Shown: positions 1 to 7,895 of the stretch, one piece after another
Numbering within the stretch: the stretch's first letter is position 1
Layout of the letters: every line of letters starts with the position of its first letter
NCBI RefSeq assembly: GCF_001570725.1
Contig: NZ_BCNV01000001.1
Location: 3,410,001-3,474,000, forward strand
DNA from: Paenibacillus amylolyticus
GTDB taxonomy: Bacteria > Bacillota > Bacilli > Paenibacillales > Paenibacillaceae
Length of the DNA: 64,000 nt
Direction of reading: 5' to 3'
Made by a program: the position numbers and the translations under genes
Notes under the pieces: model-generated
Told to the model about the DNA's origin: nothing
The model's database searches: none
Seen by the model: only the letters and a program-made list of their open reading frames with translations

Positions 1-8
1 GCGGCTCT

Positions 9-37
9 CCCCTTGAGGTCCCTTCGGGCCTCATGGG
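9..37 (-). other. Hairpin between T-box terminator and ileS
   Basis: Read on the minus strand, CCCaTGAGGcCC and its partner GGaCCTCAaGGG close on a three-base GAA loop, with one mismatch and one bulge. It lies 20 bases beyond the T-box terminator, between it and the expected ileS start off the window edge. There is no T-run, so it is not a second terminator of the usual kind. Function unknown; it may affect the 5' end of the ileS message. Confidence 0.45.
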
Positions 38-56
38 CGTTCGCCTTTTTTGGACA

Positions 57-89
57 CAAAAAAGCCCCGTCCCTGGAAAGGGACGAGGC
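57..89 (-). terminator. T-box regulated terminator of the ileS leader
   Basis: On the minus strand a GCCTCGTCCC / GGGACGGGGC stem with a TTTCCA loop is followed by TTTTTT. The 5' side of the stem lies directly after the conserved T-box sequence, which is the arrangement expected for mutually exclusive terminator and antiterminator folds. Confidence 0.9.
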
Positions 90-378
90 TATACTCGCGA
101 TACCACCCTAATTCTGTTCATCACAAACCACATCCAGGCAAGCCTGGGTATGCTCTGTCATCAACAGCGCTTATGCCCCGCTATACTACCGCAGGGTGCC
201 GTTATAACGTACGGCTTACGGTTCGGCTTACACACGGCAACCACGATCACCGCTTCAGCGTCACTTCTCCGGGGAGATATTCGGCTATAACTCATCCATT
301 GGTTTGCACCAACCACCAACTCTCTGAGGGATGAGATCATAACGTACTGAACCCGTCATGGAATCACTATTCATTATG
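57..378 (-). promoter_or_regulatory. T-box leader (isoleucine) upstream of ileS
   Basis: This untranslated leader senses uncharged tRNA and lets transcription continue into the synthetase gene only when the amino acid is scarce. The minus strand shows the T-box core AGGGTGGTATCGCGAG at 110-94, whose TGGT can pair with an ACCA tRNA end (discriminator A). It also shows a stem I AGAGAG/GGTGG element near 330-310 and the terminator at 57-89. A specifier-like AATATC near 280-276 offers ATC, an isoleucine codon. Position directly after divIVA supports ileS, since ylmH-divIVA-ileS is the order in Bacillus. The ileS reading frame itself is outside the window, so the amino-acid assignment rests on the specifier and gene order. 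Confidence 0.88.
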
Positions 379-384
379 AATATA

Positions 385-413
385 GTTATAGCCTCTTTGC
401 AGACAAAAGTCAA
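385..413 (-). promoter_or_regulatory. Sigma-A promoter of the ileS T-box leader
   Basis: Minus-strand TTGACT (413-408) and TATAAC (390-385) are separated by 17 bases, placing the start of transcription near 378. It lies between the divIVA stop and the T-box, so ileS can be transcribed independently of the ylm operon. Confidence 0.75.
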
Positions 414-425
414 CCAGGCGACAGA

Positions 426-935
426 CTAATAAATTTCTTTCATCTCCCGCTCACGGTCACGCACTTCCTGCTCCCGGCTCTCAAGCACTTCCCAACCATC
501 CTGAGTCAACAGTTCAAGCTGCGCTTCAACAAGCGTGCGGAAACGGGCACGATAAATCGATGCCTGCTTTTTCAGTTCTTCCACTTCCAAAGCAATTTTA
601 CGTGATTTGCCCAACGATTCGTTCACGATCCGGTCTGCATTTTTCTCTGCTTCCTTCACGATCAACTGCGCTTCTTTCTTCGCATTATTCTTCACATCAT
701 CAGCAGCTTCCTGCGCAATGATGATCGTTTTGCTAAGCGTTTCTTCAATCGTGGCAAAATGATCCAGCTTTTCCTGAACGGACAGCAACTGATTGCTCAG
801 CTCTTTGTTCTCGCGAATGACGCCTTCGTAATCTTTGATGACTTGATCCAGGAATTCATTGACTTCATCCTCGTCATACCCGCGCAAACGTCGGGAAAAT
901 TCCTTGTTGTGTATGTCCAGCGGCGTTAATGGCAT
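426..935 (-). CDS. divIVA: Cell-division/polarity protein DivIVA
   Basis: A coiled-coil membrane-curvature sensor that collects at the septum and poles and recruits division and chromosome-anchoring partners. The 169-residue product opens with MPLTPLDIHNKEF and RGYDEDEVNEFL, the signature of the lipid-binding N-terminal domain (exposed F13 and nearby arginines), followed by long heptad-rich helices. I start at the ATG at 935, which has AGGAGGTG seven bases upstream; a GTG three codons earlier overlaps that ribosome site. Last gene of the ylm operon, 147 bases after ylmH; the gap may carry its own promoter but I see no convincing one. It ends with the charged helix typical of the family. Confidence 0.95.
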   Translation of the reverse strand: MPLTPLDIHNKEFSRRLRGYDEDEVNEFLDQVIKDYEGVIRENKELSNQLLSVQEKLDHFATIEETLSKTIIIAQEAADDVKNNAKKEAQLIVKEAEKNADRIVNESLGKSRKIALEVEELKKQASIYRARFRTLVEAQLELLTQDGWEVLESREQEVRDREREMKEIY

Positions 936-1082
936 GCTGTCCACCTCCTGTAAAAGTTCCTTCCCGTCCAGAGAAGGTTTGCAGCATAAAGCTTTGACTT
1001 AATGTATATCGGATACACCTCGTAATTTTTACACCTTTATGATAAACATTTCGACAAGAAAGCCAATTTTCCTGCAACAGAA

Positions 1083-1865
1083 TCAGGCAAATTTGCCGAT
1101 TTTCACTCGGCAACGCCCTTTTTTAGTCATCCCATCCTGTTCCATAACCTTGAAACGGCCAAATCCCTGTATGGATACGACATCACCCGCTTTTAGCGAT
1201 TTGGAGGGGTCTTCCTCAACTTTCCAGTTCACACGGCAGCGACCAGCTTTGATCGGCACCAGCACTTTACTGCGACTAAGCCGATACACATCTGCACAGA
1301 TTCCATCCAAACGAAGCGAAGCGACCGTAATGTCCATCGTCTCCAGTTTACTCTCTGACCATCGCATCTGATCCAAAGGAAGCAACTCCGTGAACACATG
1401 TAACCGATGCACCTGATTCAGTTGAAGCGATAAAAAAGCGCCGGTTTCCGCCGCCACCACTGTATGGCAACCGTCCTCCAGCACTTGGATATCCCCGATC
1501 TTTCCACGTTTCATCCCAAGCCCGAGCAGGGAACCCATGTAGTCCCCATGCTCCAGCTCCGAGATTTTCTGATTATCAGACGTGATACTTAGCACCTGCA
1601 TACCCATATCCTCATCATCCAGATACATATAATCAGGTGCAACCAACGCACGCTTGCGCTCAGCAGCCTCGTAACCACCATCCAGACGAATCTGAACATC
1701 ATTACGTCGATTGGCAAGAGTTTGTAAAATAAAAACCTGTCTTGGGTCAAGAAAGTCAGTTAGCTTCATATCATGATACTTGCCTGCCCGCTCAACCCAA
1801 TCCGAAGCTTTATCTACGAAATCCCGCTCATCATGGCTAAAATGTTCGTAAATTTCACCGCTCAT
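1083..1865 (-). CDS. ylmH: YlmH-type RNA-binding protein with S4 domain
   Basis: 260 residues, the family's usual length. The C-terminal part (about 180-245, with LSRSKVLVPIKAGRCRVNWK and KAGDVVSIQGFGRFKV) is an S4 RNA-binding fold. The N-terminal part matches the YlmH conserved domain (FLDPRQ, RLDGGYEAAERKRALVAP). In other Firmicutes this family acts on stalled ribosomes carrying peptidyl-tRNA in 50S rescue; that role is from the family, not this sequence. An AGGGTGA ribosome site precedes the ATG. Its upstream gap to ylmG is about 200 bases and is nearly filled by a repeat element (1893-2060), so read-through from ylmG must cross that element. Confidence 0.93.
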   Translation of the reverse strand: MSGEIYEHFSHDERDFVDKASDWVERAGKYHDMKLTDFLDPRQVFILQTLANRRNDVQIRLDGGYEAAERKRALVAPDYMYLDDEDMGMQVLSITSDNQKISELEHGDYMGSLLGLGMKRGKIGDIQVLEDGCHTVVAAETGAFLSLQLNQVHRLHVFTELLPLDQMRWSESKLETMDITVASLRLDGICADVYRLSRSKVLVPIKAGRCRVNWKVEEDPSKSLKAGDVVSIQGFGRFKVMEQDGMTKKGRCRVKIGKFA

Positions 1866-1892
1866 CTATGTCACCCTACCCTAATAGTCCGT

Positions 1893-2060
1893 GTTCAAAA
1901 AGACCGGTTTTCAGTACCGAGAAGATGGGATAAAGCTAGAAATGGAGTAGCGGAGCGTAGAGAAAACTACGTGAGCAACGGACATTTCGGCTGAATTCCA
2001 TATTCGATGCTGACGATGCCACTAGGCATCCTTCGTAATCAAAAGCGGACTTTTTTGAAC
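1893..2060 (-). repeat. MITE-like repeat, copy A (about 168 bp)
   Basis: About 93% identical (roughly 11 substitutions and one indel over 167 bases, by eye) to the reverse complement of 40908-41074. The ends are terminal inverted repeats built on GTTCAAAAAG and CTTTTTGAAC. Internal palindromes include GATGCC/GGCATC and ACGTAG/CTACGC. Read on the minus strand it begins seven bases after the TAG stop of ylmG, and AGAGGTT precedes both copies. No reading frame of note inside. It looks like a small non-autonomous dispersed element; no transposase is in the window. Confidence 0.85.
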
Positions 2061-2065
2061 AACCT

Positions 2066-2335
2066 CTAATATACAAAATACCGAAGTATGGAGATCAATC
2101 CATTAAGCGCGAGTTGTAGAACGATCAGCGCCACAATTGGGGAAATATCCAGCACTCCGAACAAAGGCGGGATAAATCGACGGAAAGGTCTTAGGTAAGG
2201 CTCCACAAATTTGCCTATCCATTCACCGATGAAGCTTTCCCGCGCATTGGGAAGCCAAGACATCAATATGTAGACAATGACCATGTAAAAGTAAATCTGG
2301 TATAACGTGTACAACACGCTTTCAATCTGATACAA
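2066..2335 (-). CDS. ylmG: YggT family membrane protein YlmG
   Basis: 89 residues with two hydrophobic segments (about 8-27 and 63-85) either side of a basic loop containing the family motif EPYLRPFRRFIPP. YggT/YlmG proteins sit in the membrane next to SepF and division genes in most Gram-positives and in cyanobacteria and plastids; the molecular role is not settled. Start is a TTG at 2335 with GAGGTGA seven bases upstream, which lies just inside the end of sepF. The stop is followed immediately by the repeat element at 1893-2060. Confidence 0.93.
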   Translation of the reverse strand: MYQIESVLYTLYQIYFYMVIVYILMSWLPNARESFIGEWIGKFVEPYLRPFRRFIPPLFGVLDISPIVALIVLQLALNGLISILRYFVY

Positions 2336-2342
2336 AAGTGGC

Positions 2343-2810
2343 TCACCTCATTCTGTTATAATCTTGCTCGCTGTCAGCCAGTATTTCCGTAATTGAGCCC
2401 TGAATTTCAACCGTATCTGGCGTACAGAGAAAAATGTTTCCGCCGATTTTGGAAATACCGCCACCCAATGCGTATACTGTGCCACTCAAAAAATCAATAA
2501 CGCGCAGCGCTTGGTCCTGACGTATTCGTTGCAAGTTCACCACAACGGTACGATGCGAACGCAGATGGTCGGCAATTTCCTGAGCCTCGTCATAAGAACG
2601 TGGTTCATACAGGACAACTTTAACATTTTTCTGGGAATGAATGCTCACCACATTATTCCCCCTTTGGTTTCTACGTTTATCGAGACTGGAGGTTTCAGCT
2701 TCCTGCTGTTCAGGTTCATTTTCCTCCTGCGCAGCCATCCGTTCACGTTCCACAATCTCTTCCTCTTCCTGAAGTCCGAGGAAATTCATAAATTTATTCA
2801 TTACGCCCAT
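2343..2810 (-). CDS. sepF: Cell-division protein SepF
   Basis: 155 residues. Residues 1-20 form the predicted amphipathic membrane anchor (MGVMNKFMNFLGLQ). A charged Gln/Glu-rich linker follows, and then the SepF core (about 65-150) with VVLYEPRSYDEAQEIADHL, VVNLQRI and GTVYALGGGISKIG. SepF tethers FtsZ filaments to the membrane alongside FtsA and shapes the septum. Start at 2810 has AGGAGGG seven bases upstream and overlaps the end of ylmE by ten bases, implying translational coupling within the ylm operon. Confidence 0.96.
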   Translation of the reverse strand: MGVMNKFMNFLGLQEEEEIVERERMAAQEENEPEQQEAETSSLDKRRNQRGNNVVSIHSQKNVKVVLYEPRSYDEAQEIADHLRSHRTVVVNLQRIRQDQALRVIDFLSGTVYALGGGISKIGGNIFLCTPDTVEIQGSITEILADSEQDYNRMR

Positions 2811-3502
2811 CGTGAACCCTCCTCTTTTCCTACGAGAATCGATCCTAGCCGTACCCAGGTTGCCCCTTCTTCAATGGCCACTTCAAAATCATTGGACATC
2901 CCCATCGACAGTTCAGTCAATGGTTCTGCTGTAAGGGCTTGTCCATTCAGTTGATCTCTCAGCTCACGCAATCCACGAAATACGGGACGCGTCAGCTCCG
3001 GATTTTCCTCATGAGGTGCCATGGTCATCAGGCCGACGACCTTGAGATTGTTGAACGAACGAATATCACGCAAAAATGAACTTGCCTGTTCAGGCTGTAA
3101 ACCATACTTGCTCTCTTCACCCGAAATATTCACCTGCAAAAACGTTTCCACCTGGATGCCAAGTGAAGCTGCTTTCTTATCCAACTCCTTCGCCAATGAC
3201 AAACGATCCAGTGAATGTATGTAACGAAACTTGCCTATCACGTCTTTCACCTTGTTCGTCTGCAAATGACCGATAAAGTGCCAGGTGCCCTGTTGACCAA
3301 ATGCTTCCCATTTGGCCTGTGCATCCTGCCACCGATTTTCTCCAATATGCTCAAGACCATGCTCCAGCACCGATCCCGTTGTTTCAAGTGAGACGTACTT
3401 CGTGACCGCAATCACGTTCACATCATCACGTTGACGGTTACTGCGCCGACATGCATCTTCAATCTTCTGATTCACCTGTTGTATACGCTCCTCCAAAGAC
3501 AC
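2801..3502 (-). CDS. ylmE: YggS family PLP-binding protein (YlmE)
   Basis: 233 residues forming an alanine-racemase-like barrel without the second domain. The pyridoxal phosphate lysine is K35 in VIAVTKYVS. Further family motifs are HIGENRWQDAQAK, HFIGHLQTNKV and LSMGMSNDFEVAIEEGATWVRLGS. The family maintains PLP and amino-acid homeostasis and has no firmly assigned catalytic reaction. GTG start at 3502 with AGAGGTGA seven bases upstream; that site lies over the last codons of pgeF. Confidence 0.94.
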   Translation of the reverse strand: MSLEERIQQVNQKIEDACRRSNRQRDDVNVIAVTKYVSLETTGSVLEHGLEHIGENRWQDAQAKWEAFGQQGTWHFIGHLQTNKVKDVIGKFRYIHSLDRLSLAKELDKKAASLGIQVETFLQVNISGEESKYGLQPEQASSFLRDIRSFNNLKVVGLMTMAPHEENPELTRPVFRGLRELRDQLNGQALTAEPLTELSMGMSNDFEVAIEEGATWVRLGSILVGKEEGSRWA

Positions 3503-3508
3503 AGAGGG

Positions 3509-4408
3509 TCACCTCTCTTCCAGCCCAATCCAGCTCGCCATCCGCCCTGTAATCCCATTTTCCTTCCGATAGGAGAAAAATAGTTCGGGATGACAACTTG
3601 TACACCATGTTGTACATTCGATATGATCCGGCATTATTCCTGCTTTCATCATAATGTGTCGATTACATTCTTTCAAGTTTAACATCGTTTTGCCGTTATT
3701 CACGGGTCGATATGCTTGTTTAGAAGCAGAATCCTCGTATTTATCATTAACCGGGGAATCCTCAAACCAAACCCGCACATGCTGCATAACCGCCTCATCC
3801 ACTTCATAACAGCAATCCCCAATGGACGGACCGATAGCAGCCCGGATATCCTGTCTACGGCTTCCATACTCCCGTTCCATCGTCTCCACCATGGATACAG
3901 CTATACCCGCGACTGTACCTTTCCAGCCCGCATGAGCAAGGCCAACAGCCTGCTGTACAGGGTCGTAGAAATAAAGTGGAACACAGTCTGCATAGAAAGA
4001 AGTCAGCAGCACCCCGGGCACATTCGTGACCAATCCATCCGTATCCTGCAGCGCAGAGTGACGATCAAGTAATCCTCTGCTCCGATCTTCAGCGGTAATT
4101 ACAGCCACATGTTTGCCATGCACCTGCTCTCCACAGGTCCATGCTTCTGCTGCAAAGCCAAGCTTCTCGGTTACAAGCCTGCGATTGTTAAGTACAACTT
4201 CCTGATCATCCCCCACATGATAAGCACAATTGAGCGTAGCATAGGGAGCATTGCCGACTCCACCATGTCTTGTCGTAAACCCGACCGTCAACTTTTCAAA
4301 CTGCTGTCTCCAAGGCTCAACATATAATAATAACGGGTCAGAACCGAAATCTGAGTTAGGATTCTCTGTCCGTTCAAGTAATTCCTTATTCAATACAAAG
4401 GGTTCCAT
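3509..4408 (-). CDS. pgeF: Peptidoglycan editing factor PgeF (laccase-domain, YlmD)
   Basis: 299 residues of the DUF152/laccase-domain family. The metal-binding residues are visible: H97 in EQVHGKH, C142 in ADCVPL and H159 in AHAGWKGT. The family was first called polyphenol oxidase; in E. coli it proofreads peptidoglycan precursors by removing L-serine mis-incorporated in place of L-alanine. That role fits a gene adjoining the murein cluster but has not been shown for this clade. Second gene of the ylm operon, 51 bases after ymxH. Confidence 0.92.
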   Translation of the reverse strand: MEPFVLNKELLERTENPNSDFGSDPLLLYVEPWRQQFEKLTVGFTTRHGGVGNAPYATLNCAYHVGDDQEVVLNNRRLVTEKLGFAAEAWTCGEQVHGKHVAVITAEDRSRGLLDRHSALQDTDGLVTNVPGVLLTSFYADCVPLYFYDPVQQAVGLAHAGWKGTVAGIAVSMVETMEREYGSRRQDIRAAIGPSIGDCCYEVDEAVMQHVRVWFEDSPVNDKYEDSASKQAYRPVNNGKTMLNLKECNRHIMMKAGIMPDHIECTTWCTSCHPELFFSYRKENGITGRMASWIGLEER

Positions 4409-4459
4409 TCTCTCACCTCACCACTTCCAGTGTACCAAATGAGCCACATTCTGTCTCAT

Positions 4460-4852
4460 TTATATCGTTCGACGCTGATTACGTTCCGAACGCTCAAGGC
4501 GTTCCACACGTTCTGTACGGTTATGTTGCTGTTCATCATACAGACGTGCTTCCCGATCACGCTCATCATACGTATTCTCCTTTACTTCATCCATCTTAAC
4601 CAAAATCACATCTGAACCAATCTTTACAATATTTCTCCAGGGAATCACCAGATCCGTTCCCCCGCCAAAGAGCCCCATAAAACGGCTATACCCTGGTACA
4701 ACAATCGCTTCAATTCGTCCCTGCTTCAGATCAAGCTCCAGGTCACTGATCTGCCCCAGACGTTTACCATCCGTAATGTTAATAACATCCTTTGTCTGAA
4801 AGTCAGAGATTTTCATTCCTCGTGCCGCTACTTCGCTCGTATTTACTTTCAT
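4460..4852 (-). CDS. YlmC/YmxH family sporulation protein (PRC-barrel)
   Basis: 130 residues. The N-terminal 85 form a PRC-barrel domain of the YlmC/YmxH type (KISDFQTKDVINITDGKRLGQISDLELD, then IPWRNIVKIGSDVILV). The C-terminal tail is charged and Arg/Glu-rich. The family is restricted to spore formers; its function is unknown. The ATG at 4852 is preceded by AGGGGGCGG at good spacing, whereas the internal ATG at codon 13 has a ribosome site only two bases away, so I prefer the longer form. First gene of the ylm operon, just past the sigG terminator. A CATATATT at about 4903-4896 could be a sporulation-sigma -10 but the -35 is poor. Confidence 0.88.
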   Translation of the reverse strand: MKVNTSEVAARGMKISDFQTKDVINITDGKRLGQISDLELDLKQGRIEAIVVPGYSRFMGLFGGGTDLVIPWRNIVKIGSDVILVKMDEVKENTYDERDREARLYDEQQHNRTERVERLERSERNQRRTI

Positions 4853-4963
4853 TCATTTCCGCCCCCTGTTAGTCCTCTTCTGCCCGTTCCTCACGCTTCT
4901 ATACAATATATGTTTCAGGGGCGAAAAATGTCCTGTTTTTCATCGAATGTGGAAAGGACCAAA

Positions 4964-5006
4964 GCAAAAAGACGACCAACGGTATACATTGCCCCGATTG
5001 ATCGTC
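4964..5006 (-). terminator. Terminator after sigG
   Basis: Minus-strand GACGATCAATCGG pairs with CCGTTGGTCGTC across an 11-base loop and is followed by TTTTTGCTTT. It starts 20 bases beyond the sigG stop and separates the spoIIG/sigG group from the ylm operon. Confidence 0.8.
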
Positions 5007-5025
5007 CTCCTGCCCTTGCATCGTG

Positions 5026-5808
5026 TTACGACTTTACATGTTTTTGCATCTGCTGTATCGCTGATTTCTCCAGACGTGATACCTGAGCCTGAGAAATGCC
5101 AATTTCATCAGCCACTTCCATCTGGGTTTTTCCTTCGAAAAACCGCATCGACAGAATCATTTTTTCCCGCTGACCAAGACGATGCATTGCTTCCCGGAGC
5201 GCTATTTCCTCGATCCACGACACATCCTTGTTTCTGTCATCACTGATCTGATCCATGACATAGATCGGATCTCCACCATCATGATAGATCGGTTCGAAGA
5301 GCGAGACCGGATCCTGAATGGCGTCCAATGCAAAAACAACATCTTCCTTCGGCACATTCAGTACTTCCGCAATTTCGAATATCGTCGGTTCCCGGGAATT
5401 TTTATTCGTCAGGCTGTCACGGACCTGAAGTGCTTTGTAAGCAATGTCCCTCAAGGAGCGAGATACCCGAATCGGGTTATTATCACGCAGGTATCGACGG
5501 ATTTCACCGATAATCATCGGCACCGCGTAGGTTGAAAATTTGACATTCTGGGATAAATCAAAATTATCAATGGCTTTCATCAGGCCGATGCAACCAACCT
5601 GGAACAGATCATCGACAAACTCCCCCCGATTGTTAAAACGCTGAATGACACTGAGTACCAGACGCAGGTTGCCATTCACTAATTTCTCTCTTGCTGAGCG
5701 ATCATGGTGTTGCTGAAGGGAATGAAACAATTCCCGCATTTCAGTGTTGGTGAGGACAGGCAATTTTGCGGTGTCCACGCCACAAATCTCGACTTTGTTT
5801 CGGGTCAT
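5026..5808 (-). CDS. sigG: Sporulation sigma factor sigma-G
   Basis: 260 residues, the same length as Bacillus sigma-G, and closely matching it: MTRNKVEICGVDTAKLPVL at the start, region 2 core NLRLVLSVIQRFNNRGE and DLFQVGCIGLMKAIDNFD, region 2.4 FSTYAVPMIIGEIRRYLRD, and the region 4 helix-turn-helix GKTQMEVADEIGISQAQVSRLEK. It directs late forespore transcription after engulfment. AAGGAG/GGGAGGT lies just upstream of the ATG. A 111-base gap after sigE could hold a sigma-F or sigma-G promoter; I found no match I would defend. Confidence 0.97.
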   Translation of the reverse strand: MTRNKVEICGVDTAKLPVLTNTEMRELFHSLQQHHDRSAREKLVNGNLRLVLSVIQRFNNRGEFVDDLFQVGCIGLMKAIDNFDLSQNVKFSTYAVPMIIGEIRRYLRDNNPIRVSRSLRDIAYKALQVRDSLTNKNSREPTIFEIAEVLNVPKEDVVFALDAIQDPVSLFEPIYHDGGDPIYVMDQISDDRNKDVSWIEEIALREAMHRLGQREKMILSMRFFEGKTQMEVADEIGISQAQVSRLEKSAIQQMQKHVKS

Positions 5809-5919
5809 CGTGATTTACCTCCCAAGGAGAAACATTAATGTACATTATCTCCGGGGCAGGCTTTTTTATTCGTACTTGGCATCCTTGCCAGTAATACCCA
5901 TTCTGACCAGCGATGTATT

Positions 5920-6642
5920 TCAGACCATTTTATTGAACTCCTTGCGGAGTCTTTTAATGATTCTTTTTTCGAGTCGAGAGATGTAGGATTGGGAGATTCC
6001 AAGTAGATCCGCCACATCTTTTTGAGTCTTTTCTTCCCCATCCGTCAAGCCAAAACGAAGCTCCATAATCATTCGCTCGCGCTCCGTTAATTTTTCCAGT
6101 GCTTTGTGCAAAAGCTTCCGGTCTACCTGCTCTTCAATATTCCGATAGATTGTATCGTTTTCTGTACCCAGTACATCGGATAATAATAGTTCATTTCCAT
6201 CCCAATCAATGTTGAGCGGTTCGTCAAAAGAAACTTCAGTTCGGATCTTACTATTGCGTCGAAGGTACATCAAAATTTCATTTTCGATGCAACGGGAAGC
6301 ATATGTTGCCAGTTTGATTTTCTTTTCGGGGTCAAATGTATTGACTGCCTTAATCAATCCGATTGCTCCAATGGAGACCAGATCTTCAATATTGATTCCT
6401 GTATTCTCAAATTTTCGTGCGATGTATACCACCAGACGCAGGTTGCGCTCAATGAGCATCGCGCGAATAGCCGAGTCTCCCGAGGATAATTTTTGCAGTA
6501 AAAATTCTTCCTCTTCACGTGTCAATGGTGGCGGAAGCGCCTCACTTCCCCCAATATAATAAATCTCTTCACTTTTGAGCCCCAACAAAAATAACAGACG
6601 GTAATATTGCAGCTGCGCCACCAGTTTCCATTTCACAAGCAT
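5920..6642 (-). CDS. sigE: Sporulation sigma factor sigma-E (pro-form)
   Basis: 240 residues, the usual length. The first roughly 27 residues are the hydrophobic/basic pro-sequence that keeps sigma-E inactive at the membrane until cleaved by SpoIIGA. Region 2 shows [22 protein letters not shown] and [27 protein letters not shown]; region 4 shows [24 protein letters not shown]. It controls early mother-cell genes. The AGGAGG site before the ATG lies in the 11-base gap after spoIIGA, so protease and substrate are co-transcribed. Confidence 0.97.
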   Translation of the reverse strand: MLVKWKLVAQLQYYRLLFLLGLKSEEIYYIGGSEALPPPLTREEEEFLLQKLSSGDSAIRAMLIERNLRLVVYIARKFENTGINIEDLVSIGAIGLIKAVNTFDPEKKIKLATYASRCIENEILMYLRRNSKIRTEVSFDEPLNIDWDGNELLLSDVLGTENDTIYRNIEEQVDRKLLHKALEKLTERERMIMELRFGLTDGEEKTQKDVADLLGISQSYISRLEKRIIKRLRKEFNKMV

Positions 6643-6653
6643 GTACGTTCCTC

Positions 6654-7634
6654 CTATACCACATTCAGCGGCTTTTCTGTTGCTCCCGCAGAGAGAGCCG
6701 TAGACTGCGCAGAAGCAGCGTCTTGCACAAGTTCAGGATGAATCACGGCCTGGTATTTCCCATCCGACGACAACACACCTCCATCCAGCCCAATTAATAC
6801 CCTTGTCGTCTCATAACATGTTTCCTCCATCGTTACCTTCACCCGGTCCGGTTTCATCGCCAGCATAAACGCAGTCCCTTTGTTAATGCCCCGATAGGGC
6901 ACAAGCCGCAGTCGATCCTGCCACTGAAAACTTTCCTGATCAAGCTCCATAATAAGGTTGTCCGGCGCCTCGTCCTTGAGTCTGCCCTTCCATGAAGCCG
7001 GCAGCATGTCTTGCCATAACGAAACCTCCATCACCATGACCGGCATGCGCGATAAGGGATCTGTGAGTTGATTGCCCGTATCCAGAAGGCCTGTACAAGA
7101 AATGACTACCTCATCGATGCAGACCTCAACTTTGCCCAAATAGGTCGTCATGCGATCCGTTTTACGTTTCGAGCTTTGCACAGCTTTGAATAATAACAGG
7201 ACAGCGAAAAATACGATAAACGTGAACCAGAAGGCAATCTTCAGATCAAACGACATGCCGCCTGAAGCTGTGAACCAAATGCCGTTAAACAGCTCTCCGG
7301 AGCTCTGAAGCATGTAATGCACACCCAGAATACCTCCGGCAGCGACAAAATTAATCACATAGAAGGTACCGAGCGTCCTCGCAAAAGCCTGCAAACCCTT
7401 AAAACCAAAAGCAATTGTAAGCATGACCAGCGAGAACCCGAACTTGATCAAAAAGGTGAACATAAAATCAAACTCCGGTACAAACATCATGACCACGTAT
7501 AATGCGCCCACAATGGCTGATAGCAACCATCTCCACCAGACCAGCTTTGTTTTGCGCATCCAGGCGGTCAGTCCGATGAGTGCACCGTCAATACACAGGT
7601 TTGTCAAAAAAATAAGATCCACATACACAATCAA
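6654..7634 (-). CDS. spoIIGA: Sigma-E processing peptidase SpoIIGA
   Basis: 326 residues: five predicted membrane helices in the first 150, then a cytoplasmic aspartic-protease-like domain with the catalytic Asp in [17 protein letters not shown] (D185). It cleaves pro-sigma-E after a signal from the forespore. I start at TTG 7634, giving [12 protein letters not shown], which lines up with the start of Bacillus SpoIIGA; AGGTGA lies five bases upstream. A GTG three codons earlier is the alternative. The upstream gap contains TTGTCGGAA near 7770, one base from a Spo0A box, in keeping with Spo0A control of this locus, but this is weak. Confidence 0.94.
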   Translation of the reverse strand: MIVYVDLIFLTNLCIDGALIGLTAWMRKTKLVWWRWLLSAIVGALYVVMMFVPEFDFMFTFLIKFGFSLVMLTIAFGFKGLQAFARTLGTFYVINFVAAGGILGVHYMLQSSGELFNGIWFTASGGMSFDLKIAFWFTFIVFFAVLLLFKAVQSSKRKTDRMTTYLGKVEVCIDEVVISCTGLLDTGNQLTDPLSRMPVMVMEVSLWQDMLPASWKGRLKDEAPDNLIMELDQESFQWQDRLRLVPYRGINKGTAFMLAMKPDRVKVTMEETCYETTRVLIGLDGGVLSSDGKYQAVIHPELVQDAASAQSTALSAGATEKPLNVV

Positions 7635-7839
7635 ACTCTTCACCTGCCTGCGCGTAACATATCGAAATATCAGTATCCCGGTATTCCGATATTCCTGAGC
7701 ATATTCACAAGTATACGGAGCCCCCTGTTCAAAGTCTGTCTAATCATGGGGGTGTGTTTCCAACTTTTTTTGTCGGAATTGCTCAGGCCCGTTGTTCAGA
7801 ATTTATTCAATGCTGTATGCTATGATATCTAAAAAAACA

Positions 7840-7876
7840 GAAAAACCCGGTCACTCCATCAGGAGCACCGGGTTTT
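7840..7876 (-). terminator. Terminator after ftsZ
   Basis: Minus-strand AAAACCCGGT pairs with ACCGGGTTTT, extended by an inner CTCC/GGAG pair, then TCTGTTTTTTTAG. It lies 20 bases past the ftsZ stop and before spoIIGA. Confidence 0.88.
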
Positions 7877-7895
7877 AGATAAATCGAAATGTGTA

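Noticed and set aside
1893..2060. An insertion sequence at the 167-bp repeats
   Set aside because: No transposase reading frame is inside or near either copy; they are recorded as repeats, with mobility left as inference.
7740..7800. Spo0A boxes ahead of spoIIGA
   Set aside because: Only one near match (TTGTCGGAA) and no convincing pair of sites or promoter with suitable spacing; mentioned only as a possibility in the gene entry.
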